Positions 8,999 to 21,006 are shown, numbered from the stretch's first letter. The stretch is DNA of 64,000 nt from Streptomyces sp. NBC_00448 (GCF_036014115.1 NZ_CP107913.1:8425501-8489500); one strand, 5' to 3'. Numbers and translations are program-made. Notes: generated by a model from the letters alone, not told the origin.

Positions 8999-9415
8999 AT
9001 GGACCTCACACTCTCCCAGTGCTTCATCGCCGTCGACGACCACGACAAGGCGCTCGCCTTCTACCGCGACGTGCTCGGTCTCGAGGTGCGCAACGACGTC
9101 GGGTTCGAGGGCATGCGGTGGGTCACCGTCGGCTCGCCGTCGCAGCCCGGCGTCGACATCGTGCTCGAACCGCCGCTCGCGAACCCGAACGCCTCGCCCG
9201 CCGACAAGGAGGCCATGGCCGAACTGCTCGCCAAGGGCATGCTGCGCGCCGTGATCTTCGCCACCGACGACTGCGACGCCACCTTCGAGCGCATCCGCGT
9301 CGCGGGCGCCGAGGTGCTCCAGGAGCCGATCGACCAGCCGTACGGGGTGCGCGACTGCGCCTTCCGCGACCCGGCCGGCAACATGCTGCGCTTCCACCAG
9401 CCCAGCAAGCAGTGA
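8999..9415 (+). CDS. VOC (glyoxalase/bleomycin-resistance) family protein
   Basis: 138 residues with the paired beta-alpha-beta-beta-beta modules of the vicinal oxygen chelate fold: SQCFIAVDDHDKALAFYRDVLGLEV at the N-terminus (in two parts) and DCAFRDPAGNMLRFHQP at the C-terminus. Metal ligands typical of the fold (first-strand residue, Glu in IVLEPP) are partly present. The start is ATG 8999; an in-frame GTG at 8990 is possible and the ribosome site is weak for both. May be a dioxygenase, isomerase or resistance protein. Divergent from the aldo/keto reductase. Confidence 0.88.
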   Translation: MDLTLSQCFIAVDDHDKALAFYRDVLGLEVRNDVGFEGMRWVTVGSPSQPGVDIVLEPPLANPNASPADKEAMAELLAKGMLRAVIFATDDCDATFERIRVAGAEVLQEPIDQPYGVRDCAFRDPAGNMLRFHQPSKQ

Positions 9416-9548
9416 TCCCGTCCAGCGGTGATCCCGGGCACCCGGTGATCTGTGGACATACCGCGCCGAGCTGGTTGGATCGGGTGCAGGAGACGCCGAC
9501 CGGGGACCGGACCCGTGCGGGTGGTCCCGCGGAGCAGATGGAGAGAGC

Positions 9549-11959
<2,411 letters not shown>

Positions 11960-11975
<16 letters not shown>

Positions 11976-13300
11976 ACGGTCGGCTGAGCGTTCGGCCGAG
12001 CGTTCGGCTGAGCCGGCGGAAGGAGCAGCGGGGCGACGGCGCGGGCCCAGGAGAGGAGCTGCTCGTCGGCTCCCGCGCGGGCGACCCACTGGGAGCCGAG
12101 CGGGAGCCCGTCGGGGGTCCGGTCGGCGGGCAGGGCGAGCGACGGCCAGCCCGCGTAGCTCCAGGGCATACACATGACGGGGTCGCCCGTGTCGGACAGG
12201 CCGTGGGGCGCGGGGCCGGTGGCGGCCGGGCAGATCCAGAGGTCGACCCCGGCCCGGTCGGTCGCCGCGAGCAGGCCGGCGCGGAAGGCGTCGCGCGCCG
12301 ACAGCGCCTCCTCGTACCGGGTGCGGGAGATCGCGAGCCCCTGGCGGACGGTGGCCGCGGACTGCTCCCGGTAGCGGTCGCCGTGGCGGGGGAACCACTC
12401 GGCGTGGCTGCGCGCGGCCTCGTGGCGGTTCACGGCGAACACGTCGTCGGCGGTGCGGGCGAAGTCCGCGAACATCGGCACCCTGCGCACCGCGTACCCG
12501 GCCCGCGTGAGGGCCGCCACCTGCCGTTCGAGCGCCGTACGCGCCTGCGCCCCGGCCCGGTCCAGGTAGGGCCCGTCGGGCACGCCGAACACCGGCGGGC
12601 GCTGCCCGGCGTCGCGTACCACCGGCTGCCAGCCGTCGCACAGCGCGGCGGCCGCCACCTCCACCGCGGCGGGCGTCACGGCGAAGACCCCGAGGGTGTC
12701 GAAGGTCGGCGCGTTGGGGACGACGCCGTCGATCGGTATGCGGGAGACGGTCGGCTTGAACCCGACGACACCGCAGAACGCCGCAGGGCGGATCAGCGAC
12801 CCGCCCGTCTGCGTGCCGATCGCCAGCGGGACCATGCCGGCCGCGACCGCTGCCGCCGACCCGCTGCTGGAGCCGCCGGGCGTGTGGTCGAGTGCGTGCG
12901 GATTGCGGGTGGGCCCCGGTGCGGACATCGCGAACTCGGCCGTCACGGTCTTCCCCGCGACCACGGCCCCGGCCGCGCGGAGCCGGTCCACGACGGACGC
13001 CTGCGCGCCCTCGAACACCTCGGCGGGCAGCCGTGACCCGGCGCGCGTCGGCAGCCCGTCCACGCGCACGATGTCCTTGACCGCGACCGGCACACCGAAC
13101 AGCGGCGGCCGCGCCCCGTCCACCGTCCGGCGCGCGTGCACCGCCGCCAGCTCCTGGTGAACGCGCGCCCGCCGGGCGGCACTTGTCTCCGACCCGGCGA
13201 CGAACGCGTGAACGGCCCGGTCCCGCAGGTCGATCCGGTCGCCCAGTTCGTCGGCCGTCACCGACGCCGCACCTTCCATGTCGTACGTTCTCAGGTCCAC
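11960..13300 (-). CDS. Amidase-signature family enzyme
   Basis: 446 residues from GTG 13300, or 439 from ATG 13279; neither has a strong ribosome site. Ser-cisSer-Lys triad: Lys75 in [10 protein letters not shown], cis-Ser in GGSSSGS (142-148), nucleophile Ser168 in [12 protein letters not shown]. Hydrolyses an amide (or acts in transamidation); GatA relatives are usually accompanied by gatB/gatC, which are absent here, so a stand-alone amidase is more likely. No signal peptide. Convergent with the UvrA paralog. Confidence 0.93.
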
Positions 13301-13402
13301 GACGGCCAGCGTGCCAGATGCGCGGAGCGGTGCGCGGGTGGGAGACGCGCGGGGGTGCGCGTACGGGTTCGTCCGGGCGCCGGCCCGGCCCGAACTCGGC
13401 CG

Positions 13403-13819
13403 TCAGGCGCGGGTGCTGCGCAACTCGGCCCACACCCGCTTGCCGCGGCGCAGCGGGGTGGCGCCCCAGGTCTCGGCGAGGGCCGTGACCAGGACGAGGC
13501 CGCGGCCGCGCTCGTCCTGGGGGTCGGGGACGCGCAGCACCGGGAGTTCGGGGGAGTGGTCGGTCACGGCGACCCGGACGAGCTGCCCGCTCGGCCGGGT
13601 GATCGACACCCGCAACCGCGAACCGGTGGTGTGCCGGGCCGCGTTGGCGACCAGCTCACCGACCACCGCGGCGGTGTCCTCGGCCAGGTCGTCCAGCGCC
13701 CACACGCTCAGCACGATCGTGACGAGGTTCCGCGCGGACCGCGCGCTCTGCGGCGCGCAGGGCAGCGTCGCCTCGTAGCCGGGGCGGCCGCGCGGATTGG
13801 CGACGGTGGTGACGGTCAT
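13403..13819 (-). CDS. ATP-binding regulatory protein (RsbW/SpoIIAB-like HATPase)
   Basis: 138 residues; ATG at 13819. GHKL ATPase motifs are visible: N-box [10 protein letters not shown] (about 80-89), a degenerate G1 region DHSPELP, and [15 protein letters not shown] (G2). Single-domain proteins of this type are very numerous in Streptomyces and act as anti-sigma factors/serine kinases or as orphan regulators. No adjacent anti-anti-sigma or sigma gene is present, so the partner is unknown. Confidence 0.9.
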   Translation of the reverse strand: MTVTTVANPRGRPGYEATLPCAPQSARSARNLVTIVLSVWALDDLAEDTAAVVGELVANAARHTTGSRLRVSITRPSGQLVRVAVTDHSPELPVLRVPDPQDERGRGLVLVTALAETWGATPLRRGKRVWAELRSTRA

Positions 13820-14113
13820 CTGGATCTCGATGGGCTGGAGATGTGCGGTGGGGTCGGTGCGGTCGGAGGGATCGGCTAGCTCCTGCCCGCCGTCGGCGCT
13901 CCTCGCACCACGGTTAGCCGGAATGCGCGGCAATTCCCACCATTCGGCCGTAGCGAGCGGGCATGGCGCACGCCGGACGCCCGACGTACGTGGCGCCGGC
14001 CCGGTCCGCCCGACCCGCTCGGTACGCTCGCCGGGTAGCAGGTAGGCCCGTACCTGGTACGCCCGAACCTCCGTACCCCGTACCCCCGTGCCGGAAGGAA
14101 CCGTGCAGCCGCC

Positions 14114-14497
14114 ATGCGTGTCGACCGCCTCGACCACCTCGTCCTGACCGTCCGGGACATCGACGCCGCCATCGCCTTCTACGCGGGGGTGCTGGGGATG
14201 ACCGAGGCGACCTTCCGGGGCGGGCGCAAGGCGCTCACCTTCGGGCACAGCAAGATCAACCTGCACCGGGCGGGCCACGAGTTCGAGCCGAAGGCCGCGC
14301 GGCCGACACCGGGCAGCGCCGACCTGTGCCTGGTGGTGGAGCAGCCGCTGGACGAGGTCGTCGCCGAACTCGCCGGGCACGGTGTCGCGGTGGAGGAGGG
14401 GCCGGTCGAGCGGACCGGGGCGACCGGAGCGATCACGAGCGTGTATGTCCGCGACCCGGACGGCAACCTCGTGGAGTTGAGCACCTACCCGTCCTGA
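14114..14497 (+). CDS. VOC family protein
   Basis: 127 residues, classic VOC repeats: RLDHLVLTVRDIDAAIAFY with a His at the first metal position, then INLHRAGHEF, and the C-terminal SVYVRDPDGNLVELSTY with the conserved Glu. Resembles the virulence/YfaE-like glyoxalase subgroup. A GGAAGGAA box lies about 12 bases before the ATG. The upstream region has several GTACC/GGTAC units (14049-14084) that could bind a regulator. Exact reaction unknown. Confidence 0.9.
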   Translation: MRVDRLDHLVLTVRDIDAAIAFYAGVLGMTEATFRGGRKALTFGHSKINLHRAGHEFEPKAARPTPGSADLCLVVEQPLDEVVAELAGHGVAVEEGPVERTGATGAITSVYVRDPDGNLVELSTYPS

Positions 14498-14522
14498 ACC
14501 GGGCGGGTGGGCGCGACGCGCC

Positions 14523-15311
14523 CTACGCGAGGCCGCCGTTGCTGTACAGGAGCTGCCCGTTGATCCACTGGCCGCGCGGCGAGCAGAGGAAGTCCACCAG
14601 GTGCGCGGTGTCGCGCGGGGTGCCGAGGCGGCCGAGCGGGGTCTGCGCCACGAGGTCGTCGCGGAGTCCGTCCGTCATCCAACCGGTGTCCACCGGGCCG
14701 GGGTTGACGACGTTGGCGGTGACGCCCAGGTGGGCGAGCTCCCTGGCCGCGGCCTGGGTGATCCGGTCCAGCGCGCCCTTGCTGGCGCCGTAGGGCAGGT
14801 TGCCGACGGTGTGGTCGCTGGTCAGCGCGATGATCCGCCCGGTGCCGTGGGCCCCGGCGAACCGGCGGCCGAACTCCCGTACCAGCAGCCAGCTCGCGCG
14901 GGCGTTGACCGCGAAGTGGCGGTCGAAGCTCTCGACGCTCGTGTCCAGCAGGCCCGAGTCGACCGACTCGCAGTGGCACATCACCAGCGCGCTCACGGGC
15001 CCGAGCCGCCGCTCGGCCGCGTCGAACACCTGTGCCGCCGCGTCCACTTCGGAGAGGTCGGCCTCGATCGCGGCAGTGGCCGCGCCGCGCCCGGCCAGGT
15101 CGGCCGAGACCGCCTCGACCGCGCCGTCTTCCACCCCCCACGCCATCCGCGCGTCGTACGGGTTCCAGTAGCTGAACGCGATGTCCCAGCCGGAGTCGGC
15201 CAGTTGCGCGGCGATCCCCGCGCCGATCCCGACCGTCCGCCCCACACCGGTGACCAGCGCGAGCGGGCGGGACGCGGAGACGTTACGAGAGCTGTCGGCG
15301 GAAGTCGTCAC
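14523..15311 (-). CDS. Short-chain dehydrogenase/reductase
   Basis: 262 residues from GTG 15311. Rossmann motif TGVGRTVGIG (21-30), a variant of TGxxxGxG; catalytic Ser165 in ALTSDH and YGASK (174-178); downstream NVVNPGPVDTGW. The segment SYWNPYDARMAWG after strand 2 is an insertion seen in a minority of SDRs. Probably a NAD(P)H-dependent 3-oxoacyl-type reductase; substrate unknown. Convergent with the VOC gene 25 bp away. Confidence 0.92.
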   Translation of the reverse strand: MTTSADSSRNVSASRPLALVTGVGRTVGIGAGIAAQLADSGWDIAFSYWNPYDARMAWGVEDGAVEAVSADLAGRGAATAAIEADLSEVDAAAQVFDAAERRLGPVSALVMCHCESVDSGLLDTSVESFDRHFAVNARASWLLVREFGRRFAGAHGTGRIIALTSDHTVGNLPYGASKGALDRITQAAARELAHLGVTANVVNPGPVDTGWMTDGLRDDLVAQTPLGRLGTPRDTAHLVDFLCSPRGQWINGQLLYSNGGLA

Positions 15312-15354
15312 GGTCCGCGATCCTCGGCCACCCCCGACCCTCCCGGCAACCGGT

Positions 15355-15951
15355 TTACGGCCCCGCGGGTCCTACGGTCGGGACGCGCGGCGCCCGTGCC
15401 ATCCGCAGGTTCGGGAGGCGCCCGTGCCACCACTCGCGCTCGCCGGTGGGCCGGAAGCCGTGGCGGGCGTAGAAGCGGACCGCGGCCTCGTTGTACGACG
15501 TCACCCACAGCCGGGCGGGGTCGGCGCCGGTCCAGCCGAGGAAGTCGGTCATCAGGCGGCCGCCGACACCGTGGTCGCGCGCCTCGGGCAGCAGATACAT
15601 CGGGCCGAGGGTGACCACGTGCGAGCCGGGCGCCGGACGCCGCGTGCCGCCTGGCGTCCCTTCCGCGGCCGGCTCGCGCAGCCCGCACAGGAAGCCCGCC
15701 ACGCCGTCGCCGTCCACCGGTCGTACCGCCCGGCAGAACGTCCGATCCGGGCGGTCCCGCGCGTCCGCGATCACCGCCCGCCAGCGGGCGACACCCGGCG
15801 GGGCCGTCACCGGGCCGATGTGCTCGGTGATCCAGGCCGCGTCGATGCCCGCGTCGGCGTTCGGGTACGTCTCCAGCCAGGTCCGCAGGTGGACGTCCGC
15901 GAGGGCGGCGGCCTCGTCGGGGTGCGGGGTGTCGATCCGGTGGCGGTGCAC
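15355..15951 (-). CDS. GNAT family acetyltransferase
   Basis: 198 residues from GTG 15951. The acetyl-CoA-binding motif A is TLGPMYLLPEARDHGVGGRLM, with RxxGxG replaced by DHGVGG, followed by LWVTSYNEAAVRFYARHGFRPTG, the usual motif B. N-terminal LADVHLRTWLETYP is typical of GNATs of this type. Acceptor unknown. 43 bp downstream (on the minus strand) lies the SDR start, so the two may be cotranscribed. Confidence 0.88.
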   Translation of the reverse strand: MHRHRIDTPHPDEAAALADVHLRTWLETYPNADAGIDAAWITEHIGPVTAPPGVARWRAVIADARDRPDRTFCRAVRPVDGDGVAGFLCGLREPAAEGTPGGTRRPAPGSHVVTLGPMYLLPEARDHGVGGRLMTDFLGWTGADPARLWVTSYNEAAVRFYARHGFRPTGEREWWHGRLPNLRMARAPRVPTVGPAGP

Positions 15952-16005
15952 GGTCCCCAGTGTGGAGGAACCGACCGGTGGGGCCCTCCGCGGCTCCGGG
16001 CGGGC

Positions 16006-16647
16006 TCACTTCGGGGCGGGCGCGGACCAGCCGTTGGCCACGGAGATGACGGCGCCGGCGAGTTGGGCGGACCGGCGGGCGATCTCCTGCGGGGGCGAGG
16101 GCATCCCCTGGTCCAGCCACCAGGTGATCGACTGGGTGAACAGGGCGCCGAGCACGGAGGCCGCGAGGCCGTCGGCGGCGCCCGTGGCCGGAAGGTGCGG
16201 CCGGGTCATGTCCGCCAGCGACGCCTGCATCCTCGCCGCGAACCACGTGCTGCCGCGCTTGCCGAGCAACGCGCCGTAGAAGCGGTGGTACTGGGCGATG
16301 TGCTCGAAGAACGAGACCCACCGCTCGGCGTCGGTCCGGGTGCCGGCGGGCGCGGCGGCGCGGTCGGGCGGGGTGCCGTGGTCGGGCGGGGCGGTGGCGG
16401 AGGCGCCGGGCGGGGCATCGGCCATGGAGCCGTGCAGGTCGGCCATCGCGTCGTCGAAGATCTGCTCGACCAGGTGGAACTTGTCGCGGTAGTTCCGGTA
16501 GAAGGCGGCCCGGCTGACCATCGCCCGCTCGGTGATCTCGCCGACGGTGACGCGGTCGAAGCCCCGCTCGTCGATCAGCTCGATCAGCGCGTCCCGCAGC
16601 AGTTTGCGGGTGCGGCGGACCCGGACGTTCTCGGTGGGCTGGGACAC
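16006..16647 (-). CDS. TetR family transcriptional regulator
   Basis: 213 residues from GTG 16647, chosen because AAGGAGCGCGAA precedes it directly. The N-terminal HTH spans about residues 10-57 (RKLLRDALIELIDERGF then VTVGEITERAMVSRAAFYRNY). The ligand domain has a TetR_C-like form with WVSFFEHIAQYHRFYGALLG. Divergent from the quinone reductase gene at 16911; two palindromes in the gap are candidate operators. Probably represses that gene and itself. Confidence 0.92.
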   Translation of the reverse strand: MSQPTENVRVRRTRKLLRDALIELIDERGFDRVTVGEITERAMVSRAAFYRNYRDKFHLVEQIFDDAMADLHGSMADAPPGASATAPPDHGTPPDRAAAPAGTRTDAERWVSFFEHIAQYHRFYGALLGKRGSTWFAARMQASLADMTRPHLPATGAADGLAASVLGALFTQSITWWLDQGMPSPPQEIARRSAQLAGAVISVANGWSAPAPK

Positions 16648-16754
16648 TTCGCGCTCCTTGTCCACAACGGGACACGTCGGTCGATCTGTTGCTTGCCGCT
16701 GCCGCCGGCGGAACGCGAGGCTGGTCACGGAACCGCTGCCCCGAACGAGACGTG

Positions 16755-16803
16755 CCGACCGGTCGGACATTCGCTGCCCGGATCGGGACATGCTGTCTCG
16801 ATC
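16755..16803. promoter_or_regulatory. Candidate TetR operators in the divergent gap
   Basis: Two palindromes: a perfect 12-base CCGACCGGTCGG (16755-16766) and a 23-base imperfect one at 16781-16803 with 10-base arms GATCGGGACA and TGTCTCGATC (one mismatch) around TGC. Located between the TetR start and the quinone reductase start, the usual place for an autoregulated TetR site. Confidence 0.55.
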
Positions 16804-16910
16804 GGGAGCGACTGTCAACGCAACGCCGGTACGCGCACTCTCCGTTCACGTACCTCGTCCGCGCACGCTCCGTCCGCCCGTCCGCCCGTCCGCCTCCCGA
16901 GGAGCCACCC

Positions 16911-17885
16911 GTGAAAGCCATCCGAGTCCGCGAGTTCGGCCCGCCGGACGTCCTGCGCGTCGAGGACGTCGAGACCCCCGCCCCCGCCGAGGGCGAAGTG
17001 CTCGTCGCCGTGGAGGTGGCGGGCCTGTCGTACGGCGATGTGATCGTCAGGTCCGGCCGCTACCCGTTCCCGCTGCCGTACGTGCCCGGCCTGGAGGTCG
17101 GCGGCCGGGTCGTGGCGGCGGGTCCGGGTGCCGATCCGGCGCTGGTCGGTGCCCGGGTGGTGGCCGCCACCGTCAAAATGAGCGGCGGGTACGCCGAGTT
17201 CGCCGTCGCCGAGGCCGTCAACGCCCATCGTGTGCCCGAGTCGCTGGGGCTGGACACGGCCGTCGCCGTCGCCCAGTCCGGCGCCCTCGCGATCGGGATG
17301 CTCGCCGCGATCGCGCCGCGGCCGGGCGAGAGCGTGCTGGTCACGGCCGCCGCGGGCCGGATCGGCTCGCTGCTGGTGCAGCGGGCCGGGGCGCTGGGCG
17401 CGGGCACGGTGATCGGTGCGGTCGGCGGTGGTGAAAAGGCCGCCGCCGCACGCGGGTTCGGCGCCGACGTGGTCGTGGACTACACCGACGCCGACTGGGC
17501 CGCGCGGGTCCGCGAGGCGACCGCCGGGCGCGGCGCGGACGTCGTCCTCGACGCGGTCGGCGGTGACACCGCCGTGCAGGCGCTCGCCGCGACCGCCGAC
17601 GGCGGCGGCCGGTTCGGCCTGTACGGGTTCACGTCCGGGCGCTGGGCCGAGCTGGACTCCCTCGCGATCGCGGGGCGCGGCCTGGCCGTGATCGGTGTGC
17701 TCGGCATCGTCTTCGCCAAGCCCGCCGCGGAGCAGCGCGCCGATGTCGCCCTCGCCCTCACCGAGGCCGCGGCGGGCCGGCTGGTGCCCCGGGTGCACGC
17801 CTCCTTCCCGCTGGAGCGCGCCGCCGACGCCCACGCCGCCGTCGAGGGCCGCGCCAGCGTCGGGGCGGTGCTGATCACTCCCTGA
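16911..17885 (+). CDS. Zinc-less MDR-type quinone oxidoreductase
   Basis: 324 residues from GTG 16911, behind GAGGAG. Medium-chain dehydrogenase fold: N-terminal MKAIRVREFGPPDVL, substrate segment SGRYPFPLPYVPGLEVGG, and the NADPH-binding AAAGRIGSLLVQ (146-157, an AAxGxxG variant). The zinc-ligand cysteines of alcohol dehydrogenases are absent, so it belongs to the NADPH:quinone reductase group. Likely induced through the divergent TetR regulator, perhaps by quinones or electrophiles. Confidence 0.93.
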   Translation: MKAIRVREFGPPDVLRVEDVETPAPAEGEVLVAVEVAGLSYGDVIVRSGRYPFPLPYVPGLEVGGRVVAAGPGADPALVGARVVAATVKMSGGYAEFAVAEAVNAHRVPESLGLDTAVAVAQSGALAIGMLAAIAPRPGESVLVTAAAGRIGSLLVQRAGALGAGTVIGAVGGGEKAAAARGFGADVVVDYTDADWAARVREATAGRGADVVLDAVGGDTAVQALAATADGGGRFGLYGFTSGRWAELDSLAIAGRGLAVIGVLGIVFAKPAAEQRADVALALTEAAAGRLVPRVHASFPLERAADAHAAVEGRASVGAVLITP

Positions 17886-17948
17886 ACCCGCCTGTGCGCA
17901 GGGGCTGTTCGCCGCCCGAGGCGCAATGCCCGGGTGCCTGCCCAAGGT

Positions 17949-17979
17949 GGTGCCTGCCCGGTGCTGCCGGGCAGGCGCC
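17949..17979. terminator. Hairpin terminator
   Basis: Arms GGTGCCTGCCCGG and CCGGGCAGGCGCC (13 bp, one wobble pair) around a 5-base loop, between the convergent quinone reductase and lipase genes. No U-tract, as is usual in Streptomyces. Confidence 0.75.
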
Positions 17980-18053
17980 TGGAGGGCTCGGCCGGATCAG
18001 GCCGGCGCGAGGTGTCGGTCGAGGTGTCGGTCGATGTGGCGCTTGACGTGCCG

Positions 18054-19280
18054 TCAGCAGGAGCTGTTCGGCGGCTTGTTCGCGAAGCGGTTCGCCAGGA
18101 AGACCTCGACCGACAGGGCGCGGGCGGCGGCCTCCTCGGCGTGCTCGCCGAGCAGGTCGCGGACCTTCTCGACGGTGCCGCCGGCCGCGCACCAGCCGCT
18201 GACGGCGGTGTTGTCCTGGCCGACGGGCACGATCTCGTCGGTGTTGGCGTGGTAGTCGTAGACGGGAGTGGCGGGGGCGGCGGAGCCGAGGGTGTTGGCG
18301 CGCAGGACGGCCGCGACCGAGGGGACGGCGAGCGGGTCGGACACGGTGGTGTCCTCGTTGAGCTTCCGGAAGGCGTAGGCCGGCAGGATGTTCAGCTCGC
18401 AGGTGCCCTTGATGGACGCGAAGTCCTGCTGCCCGCGGGAGTTGAGCAGTCCGTTGATGCCGGACTCCGGGAACTCGGTGGCGAGGCCGTACGCGGCGGC
18501 GAACTCGAAGCCGGCGAAGGCGGTGCCGTCGATGTAGCTCGCGACCGAGGACGGGTCGGAAGGCAGCCCGCCGATCGCGGCACCGGCCAGCTTCACCTCG
18601 GGCGCGTAGGACGGCTGGAGCTGCGCGGCCCAGCCGGTCGCCTCGGCGCCGCCCGAATAGCCGTCCAGCGCCCAGGGGTTGGAAGGACCGATGCCCGCGG
18701 TGTCGAACGCCTTCACCGCGCGGATGCCGTCGAGCACGGCGTGCCCGGCCTGCGGCCCGGCGAGGAACACCGACTTGGGCCCCTCGAAGTCGGGGACCGC
18801 CACCGCCCAGTTGGCCGCGAGGAGTTGGGCGCCCAGCGCGGCGTCCTGCACGTCCTTGCCGGTGGCGATCTGGTACGAGGGGGCGCAACTGGTGCCGACG
18901 CTGTCCTCGGGAGTCTGGAGCGAGACCACCGGCCGCGGCCCGGACCCGGTCCAGGCGGCCTTGGGCACCACGAGGGTGGTCACGGCCAGCTCGGCCTGCC
19001 CGTGCGAGTCGTTGGTGCGGTAGGAGATCTGCCAGGCGTTCACCGGGACGGAGATGCCGAAGAGGTTGACGCCCGGCACCGGGCGGCTGTCGACGACGGC
19101 GCCGGGTGCGTACGAGGCGATGTCGGCCGGGGCCGCGTAGAAGGGGTCCTGGTCCGGCACGGTGGAACCGGGTGCGGTGGTGGCGGACGGTGCCGCGGCC
19201 GACGCGCTCGCGGCGGCGGGCAGGAACATGCAGGTGCAGGCCAGAGCGGCGGTCACGGCCAGGGCGTAGGGCTTGCGCAC
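18054..19280 (-). CDS. Secreted lipase (LIP family)
   Basis: 408 residues from GTG 19280, preceded by GAGGAGAGCC. Signal peptide: VRKPYALAVTAALACTCMF then an Ala-rich cleavage region ASASAAA near residue 30. Alpha/beta-hydrolase of the secretory lipase family: nucleophile elbow GYSGGA (207-212, Ser209), later DYHANTDEIVPV with the acid residue. The C-terminal FANKPPNSSC ends in Cys, possibly disulphide-bonded to a Cys in SGWCAAGG. Likely hydrolyses lipids outside the cell. Divergent from the PucR-type regulator. Confidence 0.9.
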   Translation of the reverse strand: MRKPYALAVTAALACTCMFLPAAASASAAAPSATTAPGSTVPDQDPFYAAPADIASYAPGAVVDSRPVPGVNLFGISVPVNAWQISYRTNDSHGQAELAVTTLVVPKAAWTGSGPRPVVSLQTPEDSVGTSCAPSYQIATGKDVQDAALGAQLLAANWAVAVPDFEGPKSVFLAGPQAGHAVLDGIRAVKAFDTAGIGPSNPWALDGYSGGAEATGWAAQLQPSYAPEVKLAGAAIGGLPSDPSSVASYIDGTAFAGFEFAAAYGLATEFPESGINGLLNSRGQQDFASIKGTCELNILPAYAFRKLNEDTTVSDPLAVPSVAAVLRANTLGSAAPATPVYDYHANTDEIVPVGQDNTAVSGWCAAGGTVEKVRDLLGEHAEEAAARALSVEVFLANRFANKPPNSSC

Positions 19281-19652
19281 GGCTCTCCTCGAGTCCTCGG
19301 GGGTGGGGGAGTGGTGGTGGGGCGGGCGGGTGCCCGCGGCGGCGGCAGGCCGGACGGGTGACACGGCGCACGCGGGGTGCGTGGGACGGATCAGCCGTAC
19401 GGGAACGACGGGAACGACGGGATCAACGGGCTCAGCGGGTCTCACGGGGCCACGCCATCATGTGCCGGGCCGGTACGCGATGAGCCTGGGGTGGTGGCGC
19501 AGACTTTCACCCGCCCGGTTGTGACCGGGCACAAAGCCGGGAGCGGCACTTCACACCGGGGTTACCCGTAGGTAATAGTGGAAGGTCCCGTATCCGGGCG
19601 CGTAGGGCCCCGCGATCCGACCCGCGCGCGCCCGCAACCCGCGAGGTGCCCT
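19281..19652. promoter_or_regulatory. Divergent regulatory region, lipase / PucR regulator
   Basis: No gene is seen in this 372-base gap. It holds an inverted repeat TTACC-CGTA-GGTAA at 19562-19575 and a smaller one CCCGG-N6-CCGGG near 19514-19529. Either could be an operator for the adjacent PucR-type protein. Sequence upstream of the lipase is G-rich and otherwise featureless. Confidence 0.4.
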
Positions 19653-20996
19653 GTGACGACGCAGCCCGCGGCGGTGCCACGCCCCGCCGCCCCGATCACC
19701 ATCGGCGGCACCCCGCTGGACAAGCGCCTGGTCACCGCCGTGCACGAGCTGGCCGCGCGCGTGGTCACCCGGCTGACCGAGCGGATTCCGGTGTACGCGT
19801 CGCTGCCCGCCGAGCAGCTGCGGGGCGACATCACCGCGGTGGTGGTCCGCGGCATCCGCTCCTTCGCGCAGGTGCTGCGGACCGGGCAGCCGCCCACCGC
19901 CGCCCAGTTGGCGCTGACGCACCGTTCGGCGGCGCGCCGCGCGCAGGAGCACATCCCGCTGGACGCGGTGGTCGGGGCGTACTTCCTGGGTGCGTACGAG
20001 TGCCTGGACGAGGTGCTGGCGGAGGCCGGCCCGGAGGACCTGGCGGACGTGCTGGCCGCGCAGAAGCTGCTGCTGCGCTACCTCGACGCGGTCACCGCGT
20101 CGGTGTTCGCCGGGTACATCGCCGAGAACCAGGCCGCGCTCGGCGAGCGGCAGAGCGCGCGTCAGGCGCTGCTGTCGGCCCTGCTGGACGGAGGGGCGGC
20201 GCGGCAGGCGGCCGAGCGCGCCGGGATGCGGCTGCCGGAGCGCTACTGGGTGGTGAGCGTGGCGGCCGCCCCGCACCCGGACGAGCACACGCCCGGCGTC
20301 GACCCGGGCATCGCCGCGGGCCGCAAACTGCGCCGGATGCGGGCGGAACTGGACCGCTGGGCGCACGGCGAGGCGCTGTCGGCGCTGTCGCCCGACGGCG
20401 GAGTGGCGCTGATCCCGGCCGCCCCGGCACACGACACGGCCCGCGACACGGCCCCGCCCCCCGGGGCCACCCCCGACACCACCGGCGTCCACGCCCCCAC
20501 GAGCGCCGGCCCCCACGCCCACGCCGCTGACTGCGCCGCCGACTTCGACCGGCTGGCCGGACTCCTGCGGGACATGGCGCGGGCCTGCGGCGCGGAGCTG
20601 ACCGCGGCGGCGGTCGTGGCGCCCCCGCAGGACGTCGCCGGGGCGGCCCGGCTGGCCGCCCGGATACGGCAGGTCGCCGAGAGCTGCGGGCGCGGCCCGG
20701 GCCTGTACCGGCTGGACGACGTGCTGCTGGAGTACCAGCTCACCCTGCCCAGCCCGGCCCGTGACCGGCTCGCCTCGCTGCTGCGCCCGCTGGAGGGCCG
20801 CGCGGACCTGCTGGAGACGTTGCGTACGTTCCTGGCCTGCGGGTTGGACCGGCGGCGCACCGCCGAGCGGTTGCACATCCACCCGAACACGGTGGACTAC
20901 CGGCTGCGCCGGACCAGCGCGCTGACCGGGCTGAACGCCGCGCACGGCCCGGACCTGCCCAGGCTCCAGGCCGCGCTGGCGGCGTACGGCGCGTGA
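19653..20996 (+). CDS. PucR/CdaR-type transcriptional regulator
   Basis: 447 residues from GTG 19653, behind GAGGTG; an in-frame GTG at 19578 lacks a ribosome site. The C-terminus carries the PucR helix-turn-helix: TLRTFLACGLDRRRTAERL followed by HIHPNTVDYRLRRTSALTG. The middle has a GGDEF-like CdaR segment and a Pro/Ala/His-rich linker near residues 270-300. The N-terminal 160 residues are helical (RsbT co-antagonist-like). Probably regulates the divergent lipase or itself. Confidence 0.88.
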   Translation: MTTQPAAVPRPAAPITIGGTPLDKRLVTAVHELAARVVTRLTERIPVYASLPAEQLRGDITAVVVRGIRSFAQVLRTGQPPTAAQLALTHRSAARRAQEHIPLDAVVGAYFLGAYECLDEVLAEAGPEDLADVLAAQKLLLRYLDAVTASVFAGYIAENQAALGERQSARQALLSALLDGGAARQAAERAGMRLPERYWVVSVAAAPHPDEHTPGVDPGIAAGRKLRRMRAELDRWAHGEALSALSPDGGVALIPAAPAHDTARDTAPPPGATPDTTGVHAPTSAGPHAHAADCAADFDRLAGLLRDMARACGAELTAAAVVAPPQDVAGAARLAARIRQVAESCGRGPGLYRLDDVLLEYQLTLPSPARDRLASLLRPLEGRADLLETLRTFLACGLDRRRTAERLHIHPNTVDYRLRRTSALTGLNAAHGPDLPRLQAALAAYGA

Positions 20997-21006
20997 AGCG
21001 CGGGAC

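Noticed and set aside
14509-14523. GGGCGCG-A-CGCGCCC as a terminator
   Set aside because: One-base loop and overlap with the SDR stop codon make a functional hairpin unlikely.
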